A stretch of 64,000 bases of DNA. It comes from Iningainema tapete BLCC-T55. GTDB taxonomy: Bacteria > Cyanobacteriota > Cyanobacteriia > Cyanobacteriales > Nostocaceae. Both the position numbers and the translations under genes were made by a program. The number at the start of each line of letters is the position of its first letter. Position 1 is the first letter of the stretch. Shown here piece by piece: positions 27,976 through 36,439 of the stretch. The notes beneath the pieces were generated by a model. The model made no database searches and was not told where the DNA came from. It saw only the letters and a list, made by a program, of their open reading frames with translations. The stretch spans positions 124,001 to 188,000 of the forward strand of contig NZ_JACXAE010000110.1 of the NCBI RefSeq assembly GCF_014698965.1, read 5' to 3'.

Positions 27976-28568
27976 CCGAGGGATTCAAGATAGGGACGCA
28001 TGACATTCTGCATTCGGCAAATCTTAGCATAATGCCAAATCTCATCCACCGTGCAGCGTCTTTCCCGTAAACACTCGCGCAGGGCTTCCAGCGCAACATC
28101 AAGACCGATTTTGTTGCGAAACTTGAAGCAATCGACCACCGTTTTGGCAGGTGAATAAACGGGTAGGCGCACCCCTTCGATCTCATGCTCTTCGATTCCG
28201 GACAAGAGTGCTTCGCCAGAGACATGCACAATCCGCAGCGGCAGCAGATCCTCTTTCGGCGTCCGCGTTTTTGGCGGGATGGCTAGCCAAACCTCGAAGG
28301 GTACTTGTGTTGTCAGTTCATGGAAGCTGAGGGCAGAAAGCAGGCAAACTATCCCATGAGGCACTCGTTTAATCGCTTCAACCAGCGTATGGCTCTCTGT
28401 AATGTCAGCATCTGCGAAAGTGTAAATACCACGCGCAGAACGGACGAGCAGTCCCTGTTGCTCCAGCCGTTTGAGGTACTCTCGGTGAATCCCTTTTGCT
28501 TCTACGTCCTTAGCCCGGATGACACCCATTTCATGAGCGAGATCCAGTACCTGCTGTATCTTGGTCAT
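27972..28568 (-). CDS. abiEi: AbiEi-type antitoxin / winged-helix repressor
   Basis: 198 residues. An N-terminal winged-helix domain (LAHEMGVIRAKDVEAKGIHR; LKRLEQQGLLVRSARGIYTF) is followed by the AbiEi core with CLLSALSFHELTTQVPFEVW and YSPAKTVVDCFKFRNKIGLD. Family members neutralise AbiEii and repress their own promoter. It is the first gene of the pair; the upstream 110 bp probably carry the autoregulated promoter. G+C content appears higher here than in the neighbours, hinting at separate acquisition (visual impression only). Confidence 0.9.
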   Translation of the reverse strand: MTKIQQVLDLAHEMGVIRAKDVEAKGIHREYLKRLEQQGLLVRSARGIYTFADADITESHTLVEAIKRVPHGIVCLLSALSFHELTTQVPFEVWLAIPPKTRTPKEDLLPLRIVHVSGEALLSGIEEHEIEGVRLPVYSPAKTVVDCFKFRNKIGLDVALEALRECLRERRCTVDEIWHYAKICRMQNVMRPYLESLG

Positions 28569-28917
28569 ACTTCCCTCGGTCGCTTAGAGGTAGCTTCGAT
28601 CTTTTCTGCTATGTGATAAAACGTTTACAGTTACATATATTTATCAACACTTTATCAATAGTAGCGGATTAAGTTTGGTATTGTATGACGAAATGTTTAT
28701 TATTATTGGAAATATATAACGTTTCGTCACAAGCTTTCAATTTCTTCCGTAGCGCAGTGACAACATCTTCCAATAGGGAAGGGGACAAATTTGCCGTCCT
28801 TGTTCAGAGCGCGTCACTATCTGCGTCAAACAATCCCTTGAACCACTTGGCTGCTTTGCCATTGGAAGTCTAGCCTCGTCTTTTTCCAATTGTTACAAAA
28901 CTTTACAGGGAAAAATA
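28569..28917. other. intergenic region upstream of abiE pair
   Basis: About 350 bp. The left part should hold the abiE promoter. The rest contains degenerate coding-like sequence on the minus strand (e.g. GKAAKWFKGLFDADSDAL before a stop) that may be a gene remnant, but I cannot assign a family. Confidence 0.3.
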
Positions 28918-29349
28918 TTATTCGGTGTAGACAGCGATCGCATTGCCATTATCCAATTCACCTACACATCCGATTCCTTCTGTACGACTGAAACCACATC
29001 GCATAGTTGTATCCCATTGCCGAACAATGGAATTACCTCTTTGCCAAGCCAGTCTGTTGACTCGGAAATTTTGTTGATTAGCAACGCGATCAACTTGGCT
29101 AGCGTCAACTACGAGGATTAAGCAATACTGCTTGGAGCAGAATTTCATATTCATACTAGCATTATTGAAAGCTCCGAAAACTAGATAATCACAGCTATAT
29201 TTTTCTCCCTCAATAGCAATTGAACAAGTTGATGGATAATAGGTTTTGTGATAGTTAAAATCAACGGCTGGTTTTGCTAATGTAGTATTAGCATTCAGGC
29301 TCAATAGACCAACGGATGCTAGCACAGTTGCTACCATTCTTTTCAACAT
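28918..29349 (-). CDS. secreted 143-aa Cys-containing protein, paralogue A
   Basis: 143 residues with a signal peptide (MLKRMVATVLASVGLLSLNA), then a mature domain of about 115 residues with conserved Cys (STCSIAIEGEKYSCDYLVFG; FCSKQYC; RCGFSRTEGIGCVGELDNGN). No family recognised. It is a close paralogue of 35928-36359, and the similarity continues upstream for about 130 bp through the ribosome site (AGGGGAATAGTT) and the ECF-type promoter. It is expected to be periplasmic or extracellular, probably disulfide-bonded, and controlled by the local ECF sigma factor. Confidence 0.7.
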   Translation of the reverse strand: MLKRMVATVLASVGLLSLNANTTLAKPAVDFNYHKTYYPSTCSIAIEGEKYSCDYLVFGAFNNASMNMKFCSKQYCLILVVDASQVDRVANQQNFRVNRLAWQRGNSIVRQWDTTMRCGFSRTEGIGCVGELDNGNAIAVYTE

Positions 29350-29429
29350 AACTATTCCCCTTGTAAAATCTTTTTTGTAGGTACAACCGTTTTGATTGCT
29401 CTTACTTCTATATCTGTACCCCTGATGTG

Positions 29430-29460
29430 ATTTTATGCAGGAGGAGAAAATGTTTACAAA
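29430..29460 (-). promoter_or_regulatory. ECF-type promoter for secreted paralogue A
   Basis: Coding strand: TTTGTAAA (29453-29460), 14 nt, GCATAAAAT (29430-29438), then CACATCAGGGGTA. Very close to the promoter of paralogue B; the start codon is about 80 nt downstream. Confidence 0.65.
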
Positions 29461-29562
29461 ACTTTATTTTTTAAGGGACTGGGGAATGAGAAGGAATTTT
29501 CGTTCTTTGCCCGCTCCCTAATCCCCAGTCTGCGGTTCCCAATCCCTAATCCCTTAAAATCC

Positions 29563-32532
29563 TTATAACTCTTTTAACATATTCATAACTACTTCATAAA
29601 GAGTAGTATTCTTTTGAACTTTCAACAGTTGTGCTGCTTGCTGTAAATTTTGAATGGCTCTCTGTTTGTCTCCAATCAGAGTGTAAACTGTTCCTCGACC
29701 TATATAAGCATCAGCAGATTGAGGATTGATATCAATGGCTTTGTTAAAATCAGCCAAAGCTAGATCCCATTTTTGCTGGAGCCAGTAATGACTGCCCCGT
29801 TGGAAGTAAGCATCAGTAAACTGAGAATTAAGTTCAATGGCTTTGTTGAAATCAGCCAAAGCTAAGTCCAATTTTTGTTGGTTTTGGTAAAGAATACCCC
29901 GATGGTGATAAGCTTTAGCAAACTCAGGATTGATATCAATGGCTTTATTGAAATCAGCCAAAGCTAGATCCCATTTTTGCAGGACAAAGTAAAGTCCTCC
30001 CCGACTATTGTAAGCATCAGTAAACTGAGAATTGAGTGTAATGGCTTTGTTGTAATCAGCAAGAGCTAAGTCCAATTTTTGTTGATTTTTGTAAAGCTCC
30101 CCTCGATTGAAGTAAGCAACAGCATACTGAGGATAGAGTGTAATGGCTTTGTTGTAATCAGCAAGAGCTAAGTCCCATCTTTGCTGCTTATGGTAAACAA
30201 TTCCCCGATTGTTGTAAGTACTAGCAAACTGAGGATTGAGTATAATGACTTTGTTGAAATCAGCAAGAGCTAAGTCCCATTTTTGCCGATCAATGTAAAG
30301 CATCCCCCGATTGTGGTAGGCTTTAGTAAGCTGAGGATTAAGTGTAATGGCTTTGTTATAATCAACAAGAGCTTGGTCTAATTTTTGCTGCTTATGGTAA
30401 GTAACCCCCCGATTATAGTAAAATGCAGCACGGGGACTGAATTCAATCGCTTTGCTTATTGCTGATAAAGCAAGTGCATACTGTTTTGAACCCTCTAATA
30501 TCGCCCACTTATTGTTATACAGGTTTGGGTTATCTTGCTGAAGTTTAATTGCTTTGTCTATTGCTACTAATGCTTTATTTAGTTGGTTTAACTCTCGATA
30601 GACTATACTTTGGTAGTACCAAGCAGCAGCGTACTCAAGTTTAAGCTTCCCTGCTTGCTCGAATGCAGCAACAGCCTCTTGATATTTACCGCTATATCCT
30701 AACGCCAAACCTTTACCATAGTAAGCTAAGTACATGAAAGATGGTTTGAGCTTAATCGCTTCATCAAAGGCTTGGACTGCTTCTTCCAAACGATTCAACC
30801 GCCACAGTTGATTTCCTCTTTCTAACCATTGGGTAGCCGTTGCATTTCCTTTGGAAATATCTGCTGATAATACCGCTTGTTGAATAGAGTTGACTTGTTG
30901 TTTATCCAGTTGAGGAGGTGGAGTGTTTTCTAGCCTTTGCGGCTTCACACCCAGCCGTGTCGCCAATCCTAAAAAGGTACTCACAGGAATGCCTAAACTA
31001 TACCCTATTTGTACTTGACCTTCACTACTGCCAGAATCCCCTGTCTTGTTATCTAGCGCGTCTTCCCCCTCAGCTCGTCCATGAATGCCGATGACTCGCC
31101 CTACAGAGTCTAACACTGGTCCGCCACTCATCCCACCATAGGTAATACTGGTATAAACTAGCTCATATCCTCCCGTTAAGGAACTGGCACTTTGTAATCT
31201 ATCAGAACTATTGCTTTGAAAGTCAGAATCTTTAACTTGTAATAATCCTGTTTCCTTATCAAAAATCCGCCCGATTGTAAACCGCCAAGGTGACTGCTCT
31301 CCTAACTTGGGATACCCGGCAGTGAACATATAGTTATAGCCTCCACCAGAGTCACTACTGTTAGGGTTATAATCTACTAGAGTCGCCACTTGATAGGTGG
31401 CGTTGCTAGTAAACTTGACAACTGCTAAATCTACCCCTTCTTCTCTTTTGATGGTGCTTTTGTCTACGGGATATTGTTTTCCATCTGGGGCGAGAATTTG
31501 ATAGTTATCGTCTTCACACGGCTTAGTGGCATCTTCTCCTCTTTTTTTTCGTTCACACACAACGTGAGATGCTGTTAAGACAGTGTAGGTGTCCCCATCT
31601 TTGGCAATAATAATTCCGGAACCATTGCTATGACTTTTACTATCAATTTTAACCGTAATTTGTTTGGCTTTTTGTTCTAATTCCCCTAACCATCCTATCA
31701 ATGGCGTTTCTGGTACGATGGAGGAAGTAGCAGGTATTGGCAGAGAATAGGCGGTGAGAATCTCTGGGTTTACCTGTGCTAAAAAAGTAGATGTAGGAAT
31801 TCCCCAACTCAAACTCCTCATTTCTTTGATTTCTTCAGAGGTTGGGCGAGAACCGTTGGGATAGACATAACCCGTGTTTAAAATGGGATAAGCACTCCTA
31901 CCATTGATGCCGAGCAGGGTTCCCTGAGTATTTAGAATTGGTCCACCACTCATTCCCTGTTCTATATTGCTGGTATAACCGATTTCATATCCTTCTTTTG
32001 TGCGTGTAGTTTTTTTAATTTTTCCTGACCAAAATACTACATGTCCCTTCTCCGCCGAAAAGCCCGCCGCGACGACGGGCATATCTATATTGGGTGTAAA
32101 ATTTGCGATTTCTCTTGGCAGACAATAATTTTGATTTGTCTGAAATTTTAATAAGGCTAAATCGAATTTTTCAAAGTTAGTTTGGGGGACGATTTGTGCT
32201 GGATAAGTTTTACCGTCAGCAGTTTGTAGGCTCACAGAATTAACCCCTCGAATAACATGGGAATTAGTGACAACTAGATAAGTATTTCCTTGTTTTGCCA
32301 GTATTGTTCCTGAACCGCCGTTGTGATCACCGATAACTCTGACAGTAATTCGGCTGGCGAGGGTTTGCAGTTGCTTTTCTGAATATTCTGCGCTTTCCCC
32401 ATTTTCTGGTTCTATTTCACAATTGGAATTTCCCCTTGCTACTTGGGAAAAAGAATGAGAGCCAATTTCCCAAGCTAAAACAGGAAATGGTAAGAGTAAC
32501 AAGGAGGAAATAAGGGCGATGATTTTGTTCAT
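29563..32532 (-). CDS. secreted double trypsin-like / TPR-repeat protein, 989 aa
   Basis: Paralogue of 15123-18506. A signal peptide (MNKIIALISSLLLLPFPVLA) precedes two trypsin-like domains, each with a complete triad: NSHVIRG, KFDLALLKF, EQGMSGGPIL in the first; ASHVVCE, GVDLAVVKF, GGMSGGPVLD in the second. About 12 TPR units then run to the C terminus, with the consensus RGxxYxxQQKxDLALADFNKAI. An insertion RKKRGEDATKPCEDD distinguishes its second protease domain. An ECF-type promoter lies about 50 bp upstream of the ATG, so expression should follow the sigma/DUF1822 operon. It follows the truncated DUF5674 gene divergently. Confidence 0.88.
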   Translation of the reverse strand: MNKIIALISSLLLLPFPVLAWEIGSHSFSQVARGNSNCEIEPENGESAEYSEKQLQTLASRITVRVIGDHNGGSGTILAKQGNTYLVVTNSHVIRGVNSVSLQTADGKTYPAQIVPQTNFEKFDLALLKFQTNQNYCLPREIANFTPNIDMPVVAAGFSAEKGHVVFWSGKIKKTTRTKEGYEIGYTSNIEQGMSGGPILNTQGTLLGINGRSAYPILNTGYVYPNGSRPTSEEIKEMRSLSWGIPTSTFLAQVNPEILTAYSLPIPATSSIVPETPLIGWLGELEQKAKQITVKIDSKSHSNGSGIIIAKDGDTYTVLTASHVVCERKKRGEDATKPCEDDNYQILAPDGKQYPVDKSTIKREEGVDLAVVKFTSNATYQVATLVDYNPNSSDSGGGYNYMFTAGYPKLGEQSPWRFTIGRIFDKETGLLQVKDSDFQSNSSDRLQSASSLTGGYELVYTSITYGGMSGGPVLDSVGRVIGIHGRAEGEDALDNKTGDSGSSEGQVQIGYSLGIPVSTFLGLATRLGVKPQRLENTPPPQLDKQQVNSIQQAVLSADISKGNATATQWLERGNQLWRLNRLEEAVQAFDEAIKLKPSFMYLAYYGKGLALGYSGKYQEAVAAFEQAGKLKLEYAAAWYYQSIVYRELNQLNKALVAIDKAIKLQQDNPNLYNNKWAILEGSKQYALALSAISKAIEFSPRAAFYYNRGVTYHKQQKLDQALVDYNKAITLNPQLTKAYHNRGMLYIDRQKWDLALADFNKVIILNPQFASTYNNRGIVYHKQQRWDLALADYNKAITLYPQYAVAYFNRGELYKNQQKLDLALADYNKAITLNSQFTDAYNSRGGLYFVLQKWDLALADFNKAIDINPEFAKAYHHRGILYQNQQKLDLALADFNKAIELNSQFTDAYFQRGSHYWLQQKWDLALADFNKAIDINPQSADAYIGRGTVYTLIGDKQRAIQNLQQAAQLLKVQKNTTLYEVVMNMLKEL

Positions 32533-32582
32533 TCAAATGTTATGGTAAGGAATCTCCACTCTGGTATCCTCCCATACCTTGA

Positions 32583-32614
32583 ATTTTTACGCGAAAAGTG
32601 GTTTTTGTTACAAT
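32583..32614 (-). promoter_or_regulatory. ECF-type promoter for trypsin-TPR gene
   Basis: Coding strand: ATTGTAAC (32607-32614), 14 nt, GCGTAAAAAT (32583-32592). TGTAAC with a downstream CGTA matches the general ECF consensus particularly well. Downstream GGTATGGGAGGATACCAGAG is shared almost base for base with the sigma gene promoter. Confidence 0.65.
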
Positions 32615-32623
32615 AGTTTACAT

Positions 32624-32649
32624 TAGAGACGCAAAATTTCGCGTCTCTA
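32624..32649. repeat. palindromic repeat at 5' end of truncated DUF5674 gene
   Basis: TAGAGACGC (32624-32632) pairs with GCGTCTCTA (32641-32649) around an 8-nt AT-rich loop. It lies between the ECF-type promoter of the minus-strand gene and the broken start of the plus-strand DUF5674 gene. Confidence 0.7.
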
Positions 32650-32680
32650 CTTTTGATGGGCTGCTGAAGAATTAGAAGAA

Positions 32681-32968
32681 ATGTTGAGAGAGTGGGGAGT
32701 TTTTATCAAAATCGCCGTTGATATAGAACGTGAAATATTAGCAGGTGGAAGCGAAAGACATTACGAGTGTGAACAAGAATTACTCAAAGATGGGAGCAAA
32801 CAGCGTGATATCTGGGGAGCAGATTGGAACCCATATACGCAGAAAATCTTTTTTGAGTCTATAATAAATATTCGCCCAAGTCAGAATAACCGCAACATGG
32901 AGATACAGTCTCCGGAGATAAGAGAACGAGTTACCCAAATTACCATACGATTATTGGGAGGACTATAA
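32681..32968 (+). CDS. DUF5674-family protein, N-terminally truncated
   Basis: 95 residues. The family core is clear: IKIAVDIEREILAGGSERHY, GSKQRDIWGADWNP and FESIINIRPSQNNRNMEIQS. Family members normally start about 15-20 residues earlier. In the same frame upstream one reads WAAEELEE directly before the Met, then a TGA, then the palindrome at 32624-32649, so the natural N terminus seems lost to a repeat insertion. The Met at 32681 lacks a good ribosome site. The next gene overlaps its stop (TAATG), so at least the pair is organised as an operon. Function of DUF5674 is unknown. Confidence 0.6.
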   Translation: MLREWGVFIKIAVDIEREILAGGSERHYECEQELLKDGSKQRDIWGADWNPYTQKIFFESIINIRPSQNNRNMEIQSPEIRERVTQITIRLLGGL

Positions 32969-33333
32969 TGCCTAACTGGAGTTCTATCGAAGCAGGATTT
33001 TTGAAGCAAACTCGCTCAATGCAGTTAGGGGAACTTGCATCGTGCCTAGCACGTATCAAAGCCTGGTGTTTTGATACTGAGTCAGCTCGCCAAGGTGTTC
33101 CAGTCATACTTAGTGAAAGTTTATTTTATTTGTCACTATTGATAGAACATGAAGAATTTAATACTCCAGAATTTATTCAGTTACGTCAATTATTACTTTC
33201 TTGGCAACAACGTTGGTCAATAATTGTCTCTCAGCCTGCCGAAATTGCATTTGTTAGCGCCACCTCAGCTTCTTGGAGCGATCGCATCTTAAATATGTCT
33301 GGTTTACTTACAGAGGAGACTGAGAGTGTTTAG
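32968..33333 (+). CDS. hypothetical protein coupled to DUF5674 gene, 121 aa
   Basis: 121 residues, soluble and helical, beginning MPNWSSIEAGFLKQTRSMQL. The ATG overlaps the preceding stop (TAATG), a sign of translational coupling. The pattern LGELASCLARIKAWCF and LRQLLLSWQQRWSIIVSQPA suggests an all-helical fold. I do not recognise a family. Convergent with the DUF1822 gene, whose stop is 18 bp away. Confidence 0.55.
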   Translation: MPNWSSIEAGFLKQTRSMQLGELASCLARIKAWCFDTESARQGVPVILSESLFYLSLLIEHEEFNTPEFIQLRQLLLSWQQRWSIIVSQPAEIAFVSATSASWSDRILNMSGLLTEETESV

Positions 33334-33351
33334 ATGCCAAAAACGTACAAC

Positions 33352-34278
33352 TTACACCTCAAATTCTTTTGTCACCTTCGACTCGCCAAAAGCAACCGTT
33401 ATCCTAAACTTTTCTCCTAACTCAGCACTAAACTCTTGTTGAATCCAATTATCTTCCTCCCTCGATACCGCTTCTAAAACCGTTGCTCCCGATTCATCAC
33501 TAATAATTAATTTGACTCCTTCAGGTAAAGCGATTTCCCCGAACGGATGCACTTGTGTTAAAATATCAACTTCCGTCTCACTTTCTGATGTAATTTTCAC
33601 CACTAACGCCAAGGTTATTTTGTCGAGTTGCATCCCCAAATCAATTTTTTGACCCCGTGTCATACTAACTTCATTCTTAAAAGCTAGTCCCAACTGCTGA
33701 GGTTTTAAAAGCTCATCAATTGTCTGCCAACCTGCATCAATAACTCCCTCTAACCAATGCCCAATTTTCACAATGGTTAATGACTCTTCTTTTTGGTGAT
33801 TAGCTTCTTCAAGCTCTGTTAGATAGAGCAAAAAGTCTTCTAAAGATTGCAACCTATCTAAAGAAACTTCCACCGCTGCTTGATGGGTAAATCCTAAAAT
33901 ATTTGCTGATTGCACAGAAGAATTTAATTGCACTGCTACATAACCAATTCTATCCTCCCAAACTTCTAACGGAACCTCAAATGCCTGTGCTTCTGGTAAA
34001 ACAGGACGGCATTCTAATTTACCAATATTTTTGACTTCTAAATCAGCGACATCCATCAACTTAATCGCTAAAGGATTGCGGCTGTCACTTTTATCCCAAT
34101 CCGTTTGAAATCCCATACAACGTAAATAATTATCCACTGCATACACAGCCAAAGTATTCAGATAAACTTGTTTAGCCTTGTCGGGATTAGAGATTCCTTG
34201 GCGACATTGTTGAGCGATGGAATGAGCTTCAAAAGATAAAGAAATGGTAAAACTGACTTTATTAGTGATACTATTCAT
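33352..34278 (-). CDS. DUF1822-family protein, partner of ECF sigma factor
   Basis: 308 residues from ATG 34278 (MNSITNKVSFTISLSFEAHS); an upstream in-frame ATG at 34338 would overlap the sigma gene and is less likely. The features SNPDKAKQVYLNTLAVYAVD, YLRCMGFQTDW and WEDRIGYVAVQLN mark the cyanobacterial DUF1822 family. The C terminus contains a Ser/Glu-rich beta region (VKITSESETEVDILTQVHPF). It follows the sigma gene by 34 bp and is surely co-transcribed, which suggests it modulates the sigma factor or senses its signal; the biochemical role is unknown. No membrane helix was seen, so it is not a classical transmembrane anti-sigma. Confidence 0.8.
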   Translation of the reverse strand: MNSITNKVSFTISLSFEAHSIAQQCRQGISNPDKAKQVYLNTLAVYAVDNYLRCMGFQTDWDKSDSRNPLAIKLMDVADLEVKNIGKLECRPVLPEAQAFEVPLEVWEDRIGYVAVQLNSSVQSANILGFTHQAAVEVSLDRLQSLEDFLLYLTELEEANHQKEESLTIVKIGHWLEGVIDAGWQTIDELLKPQQLGLAFKNEVSMTRGQKIDLGMQLDKITLALVVKITSESETEVDILTQVHPFGEIALPEGVKLIISDESGATVLEAVSREEDNWIQQEFSAELGEKFRITVAFGESKVTKEFEV

Positions 34279-34312
34279 AACCAAGCTTTCCCGAATTGTA
34301 TTGTAGATTAAT

Positions 34313-34987
34313 CTATATATATTTCTTGACGTAAGCAATAATTTTACGCACTCTTCGCTGGTAAAAACTTGCAGCGGTTGACATTGGCACGTCTAATTCT
34401 TGAGAAATTTCCTTCCATCTTTTTCTTTCTAAGATGCAAAGAAGAATTACTTGTAAATTTGCTTGAGGATATCCCTGAATTTTCTCATTCTTAAAAAAAC
34501 CTTCTGGATCGTTCTCAATGATTTCCTTAATCTGTTCTAACTCAGATATCTCATCTTCTATGAGCGGTTCTTTATTGAGTTCCTCCAGAGATAGTACTTG
34601 AGGAGTTTCTTGATTTTTCGGAAGCTGAGTCAAACCTCTTTTTTGGTCTTTTTTTACTAGATCATTAAATCGCCAAGTGAAAATTTTATTTACCCATGCC
34701 ATAACTGGATATTGTGGGTTATATTCATCTATTTTTTGACATATTTCTATACAGGTTTGCTGTAAAGCCTCACGATAGTATTCTAGATAATTAGGCAATC
34801 CCAACCACTTTGTTTGCTTGCTCAGGCTCTCGGAAACTTGAATAGTACTGATAAGATTATTTAACGCTATCCGTCGCCTCACTCGCTCAGTTGAACTGCC
34901 GTTGGCTGGATATTTTCTCACCTCCTCGACTAGCTGCTGTAGTCGCTGGTTGAGAGCGTTATCTCTCTGGTGGAAATCGTTGCTCAT
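34313..34987 (-). CDS. ECF-like sigma-70 family RNA polymerase sigma factor
   Basis: 224 residues from ATG 34987; the TTG at 34990 is unnecessary. The region around YPVMAWVNKIFTWRFNDLVK resembles sigma region 2, and the C-terminal ERKRWKEISQELDVPMSTAA followed by FYQRRVRKI is a region-4 helix-turn-helix. The length and the absence of regions 1 and 3 fit an ECF-type factor, though region 2 is divergent. Its own promoter carries the TTTGTAAA-N14-GCGTAAAAT pattern shared with four other local genes, implying autoregulation. The DUF1822 gene follows in the operon. Confidence 0.8.
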   Translation of the reverse strand: MSNDFHQRDNALNQRLQQLVEEVRKYPANGSSTERVRRRIALNNLISTIQVSESLSKQTKWLGLPNYLEYYREALQQTCIEICQKIDEYNPQYPVMAWVNKIFTWRFNDLVKKDQKRGLTQLPKNQETPQVLSLEELNKEPLIEDEISELEQIKEIIENDPEGFFKNEKIQGYPQANLQVILLCILERKRWKEISQELDVPMSTAASFYQRRVRKIIAYVKKYI

Positions 34988-35046
34988 CAATGCTTCTGGT
35001 TGCTCCAGTAGGGAAGGACTATTCTGGTATCTTCCCCTACCTTAGG

Positions 35047-35077
35047 ATTTTACGCAAAAGCCGTTAATCTTTACAAA
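35047..35077 (-). promoter_or_regulatory. ECF-type promoter of sigma/DUF1822 operon
   Basis: Coding strand: TTTGTAAA (35070-35077), 14 nt, GCGTAAAAT (35047-35055); an extra TGTAAAA lies just upstream. The sigma ATG is 60 nt downstream. The following GGTAGGGGAAGATACCAGA is shared with the trypsin-TPR promoter. Confidence 0.65.
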
Positions 35078-35215
35078 GTTTTACATAATTAATAAGCTGT
35101 AGCGGCTCCAGCGGGCACTGCGCTCCCAAGCATTCGCCTAATTGCCTGCTCCCAAAACTTGTGCTTAAAGTTACTAGATTTATAATACTGCGTCCAGATC
35201 ATCAAAAGCCTATGT

Positions 35216-35479
35216 TTATGAGAAGAATTTCTCATAATTGTCATGCCTACCAATCCAAAATCATGTAACTGTATCACCCTCAAAAATGCCAACGGCTCGG
35301 TAACCACGGGTTATCCTCACAGACCAAATATTTTCCTCATCATTAACACATTTGAAATGCAAAGATGGGTGAAAAGGTTTTTCTTTCCATAGTTGATAGG
35401 CTTTTCTCGCATTCCGTTTGATCTGTGAGTTCAGGGGCTGGTATGCTTCCCAAAAAGAGGGAAGGGTTGCGGACTTCAT
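35216..35479 (-). pseudogene. RelE/HigB-like toxin with in-frame TGA
   Basis: The frame opens MKSATLPSFWEAYQPLNSQI and continues through WKEKPFHPSLHFK and VRITRGYRAVGIFEGDTVT, the normal fold of this toxin family, then hits TGA at 35261-35263. The same frame goes on FWIGRHDNYEKFFS to TAA 35216-35218, the normal C terminus. Where the stop lies the family has Trp (TVTWFWIGTH-type), so TGG to TGA is the obvious single change. The lost tail carries catalytic or fold-closing residues, so the toxin is probably inactive. The antitoxin gene overlaps its start by 4 bp. Confidence 0.8.
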
Positions 35480-35706
35480 AACTTGTCGTAGTCCATTGGT
35501 TGAGCAAGTCCCTCCCTCATCTCTTGCTTAGCACGTTGGGCTGCTGCTTTGAGTTGTTGTTGAGTTTTCTTAAATGACTCGTCCCATTGAAGTTCGGAGA
35601 GCTTATCGTCAAGATACTCTCTGAGATGCTCTACAACTTTGTCTTGTACGACTTCAGGCAAAGACTCCATCATCTTGATTACAGTAGTAATTGCCTCAGA
35701 TGACAT
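35476..35706 (-). CDS. antitoxin of decayed RelE/HigB-like module
   Basis: 76 residues from ATG 35706 (MSSEAITTVIKMMESLPEVV), preceded by an AGGGA ribosome site; longer upstream starts lack one. The pattern PEVVQDKVVEHLREYLDDKL followed by a Gln/Ala/Lys-rich helix is common in small cyanobacterial antitoxins. It overlaps the toxin start by ATGA. The toxin is broken, so this antitoxin may persist as an orphan. Confidence 0.7.
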   Translation of the reverse strand: MSSEAITTVIKMMESLPEVVQDKVVEHLREYLDDKLSELQWDESFKKTQQQLKAAAQRAKQEMREGLAQPMDYDKL

Positions 35707-35927
35707 AACACTATTTCCCTTCACAACTTTACTAGTCTTCAACTTTTCACACTCTAGCATTGATTTTTTCACCTCGTCTTTTTGCGATGATTAGCAACTG
35801 CACCGAATCGGGTAGACATATCAGTGGAACAACTTGAATCAGAACTAACTAAAAGATTTCAACAAAGCGAAAAACTGGCTAGTCTTGAAAACCACCAGTT
35901 TTTAAATCTACTTATGAAATGTCTATA

Positions 35928-36359
35928 CTATTCGGTGTAGACGGTGATCGCATTACCATTATCCAATTCACCTACACATCCGATGCCATCTGTACGACTG
36001 AATCCACATTGCATAGATGTATCCCATCGACGAACAATAGAACTGCCTCTCTGCCAAGCTAGGTTGTAGACAGAGAAATTTTGTCCATTAGAAATACGAG
36101 ACAGTTGGCTAGGAGTAAGCATGAGGACAAAACAATCAGATGAGGAGCAGAGTTTAATATTGGCAGTTGCATCATTGAAAGCTCCAAACACAACATAATC
36201 ACAGGTAGATCTTTTCCCCTCAATCGCAATGGAACAAGTTGATGGATAAACTTTTCGGTAAGTACTATAATTTACGGCTCTTTCTGCTAATGTAGGATTA
36301 GCATTTAAGCTCAATAGACCAACTGATGCTAGCACGGTTGCTACCATTTTCTTTAACAT
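35928..36359 (-). CDS. secreted 143-aa Cys-containing protein, paralogue B
   Basis: 143 residues, same length as 28918-29349. The signal peptide MLKKMVATVLASVGLLSLNA and the C-terminal block QCGFSRTDGIGCVGELDNGN are nearly identical, while the middle differs (LCSSSDCFVLMLTPSQLSRI). The Cys pattern is conserved, so disulfides and an extracytoplasmic site are likely. No family recognised. The upstream ribosome site and ECF-type promoter are also duplicated. Divergence concentrated in the middle suggests different ligands or relaxed selection there. Confidence 0.7.
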   Translation of the reverse strand: MLKKMVATVLASVGLLSLNANPTLAERAVNYSTYRKVYPSTCSIAIEGKRSTCDYVVFGAFNDATANIKLCSSSDCFVLMLTPSQLSRISNGQNFSVYNLAWQRGSSIVRRWDTSMQCGFSRTDGIGCVGELDNGNAITVYTE

Positions 36360-36439
36360 AACTATTCCCCTGGTAAATTTTTTTAAGGTAAAGCAACCAT
36401 TGCGATCGCTCTTACTTCTATATCTCTACCCCTGATGTG

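Noticed and set aside
28685-28873. 62-codon plus-strand frame upstream of abiE
   Set aside because: No start signal; the opposite strand looks more coding-like but is also broken.
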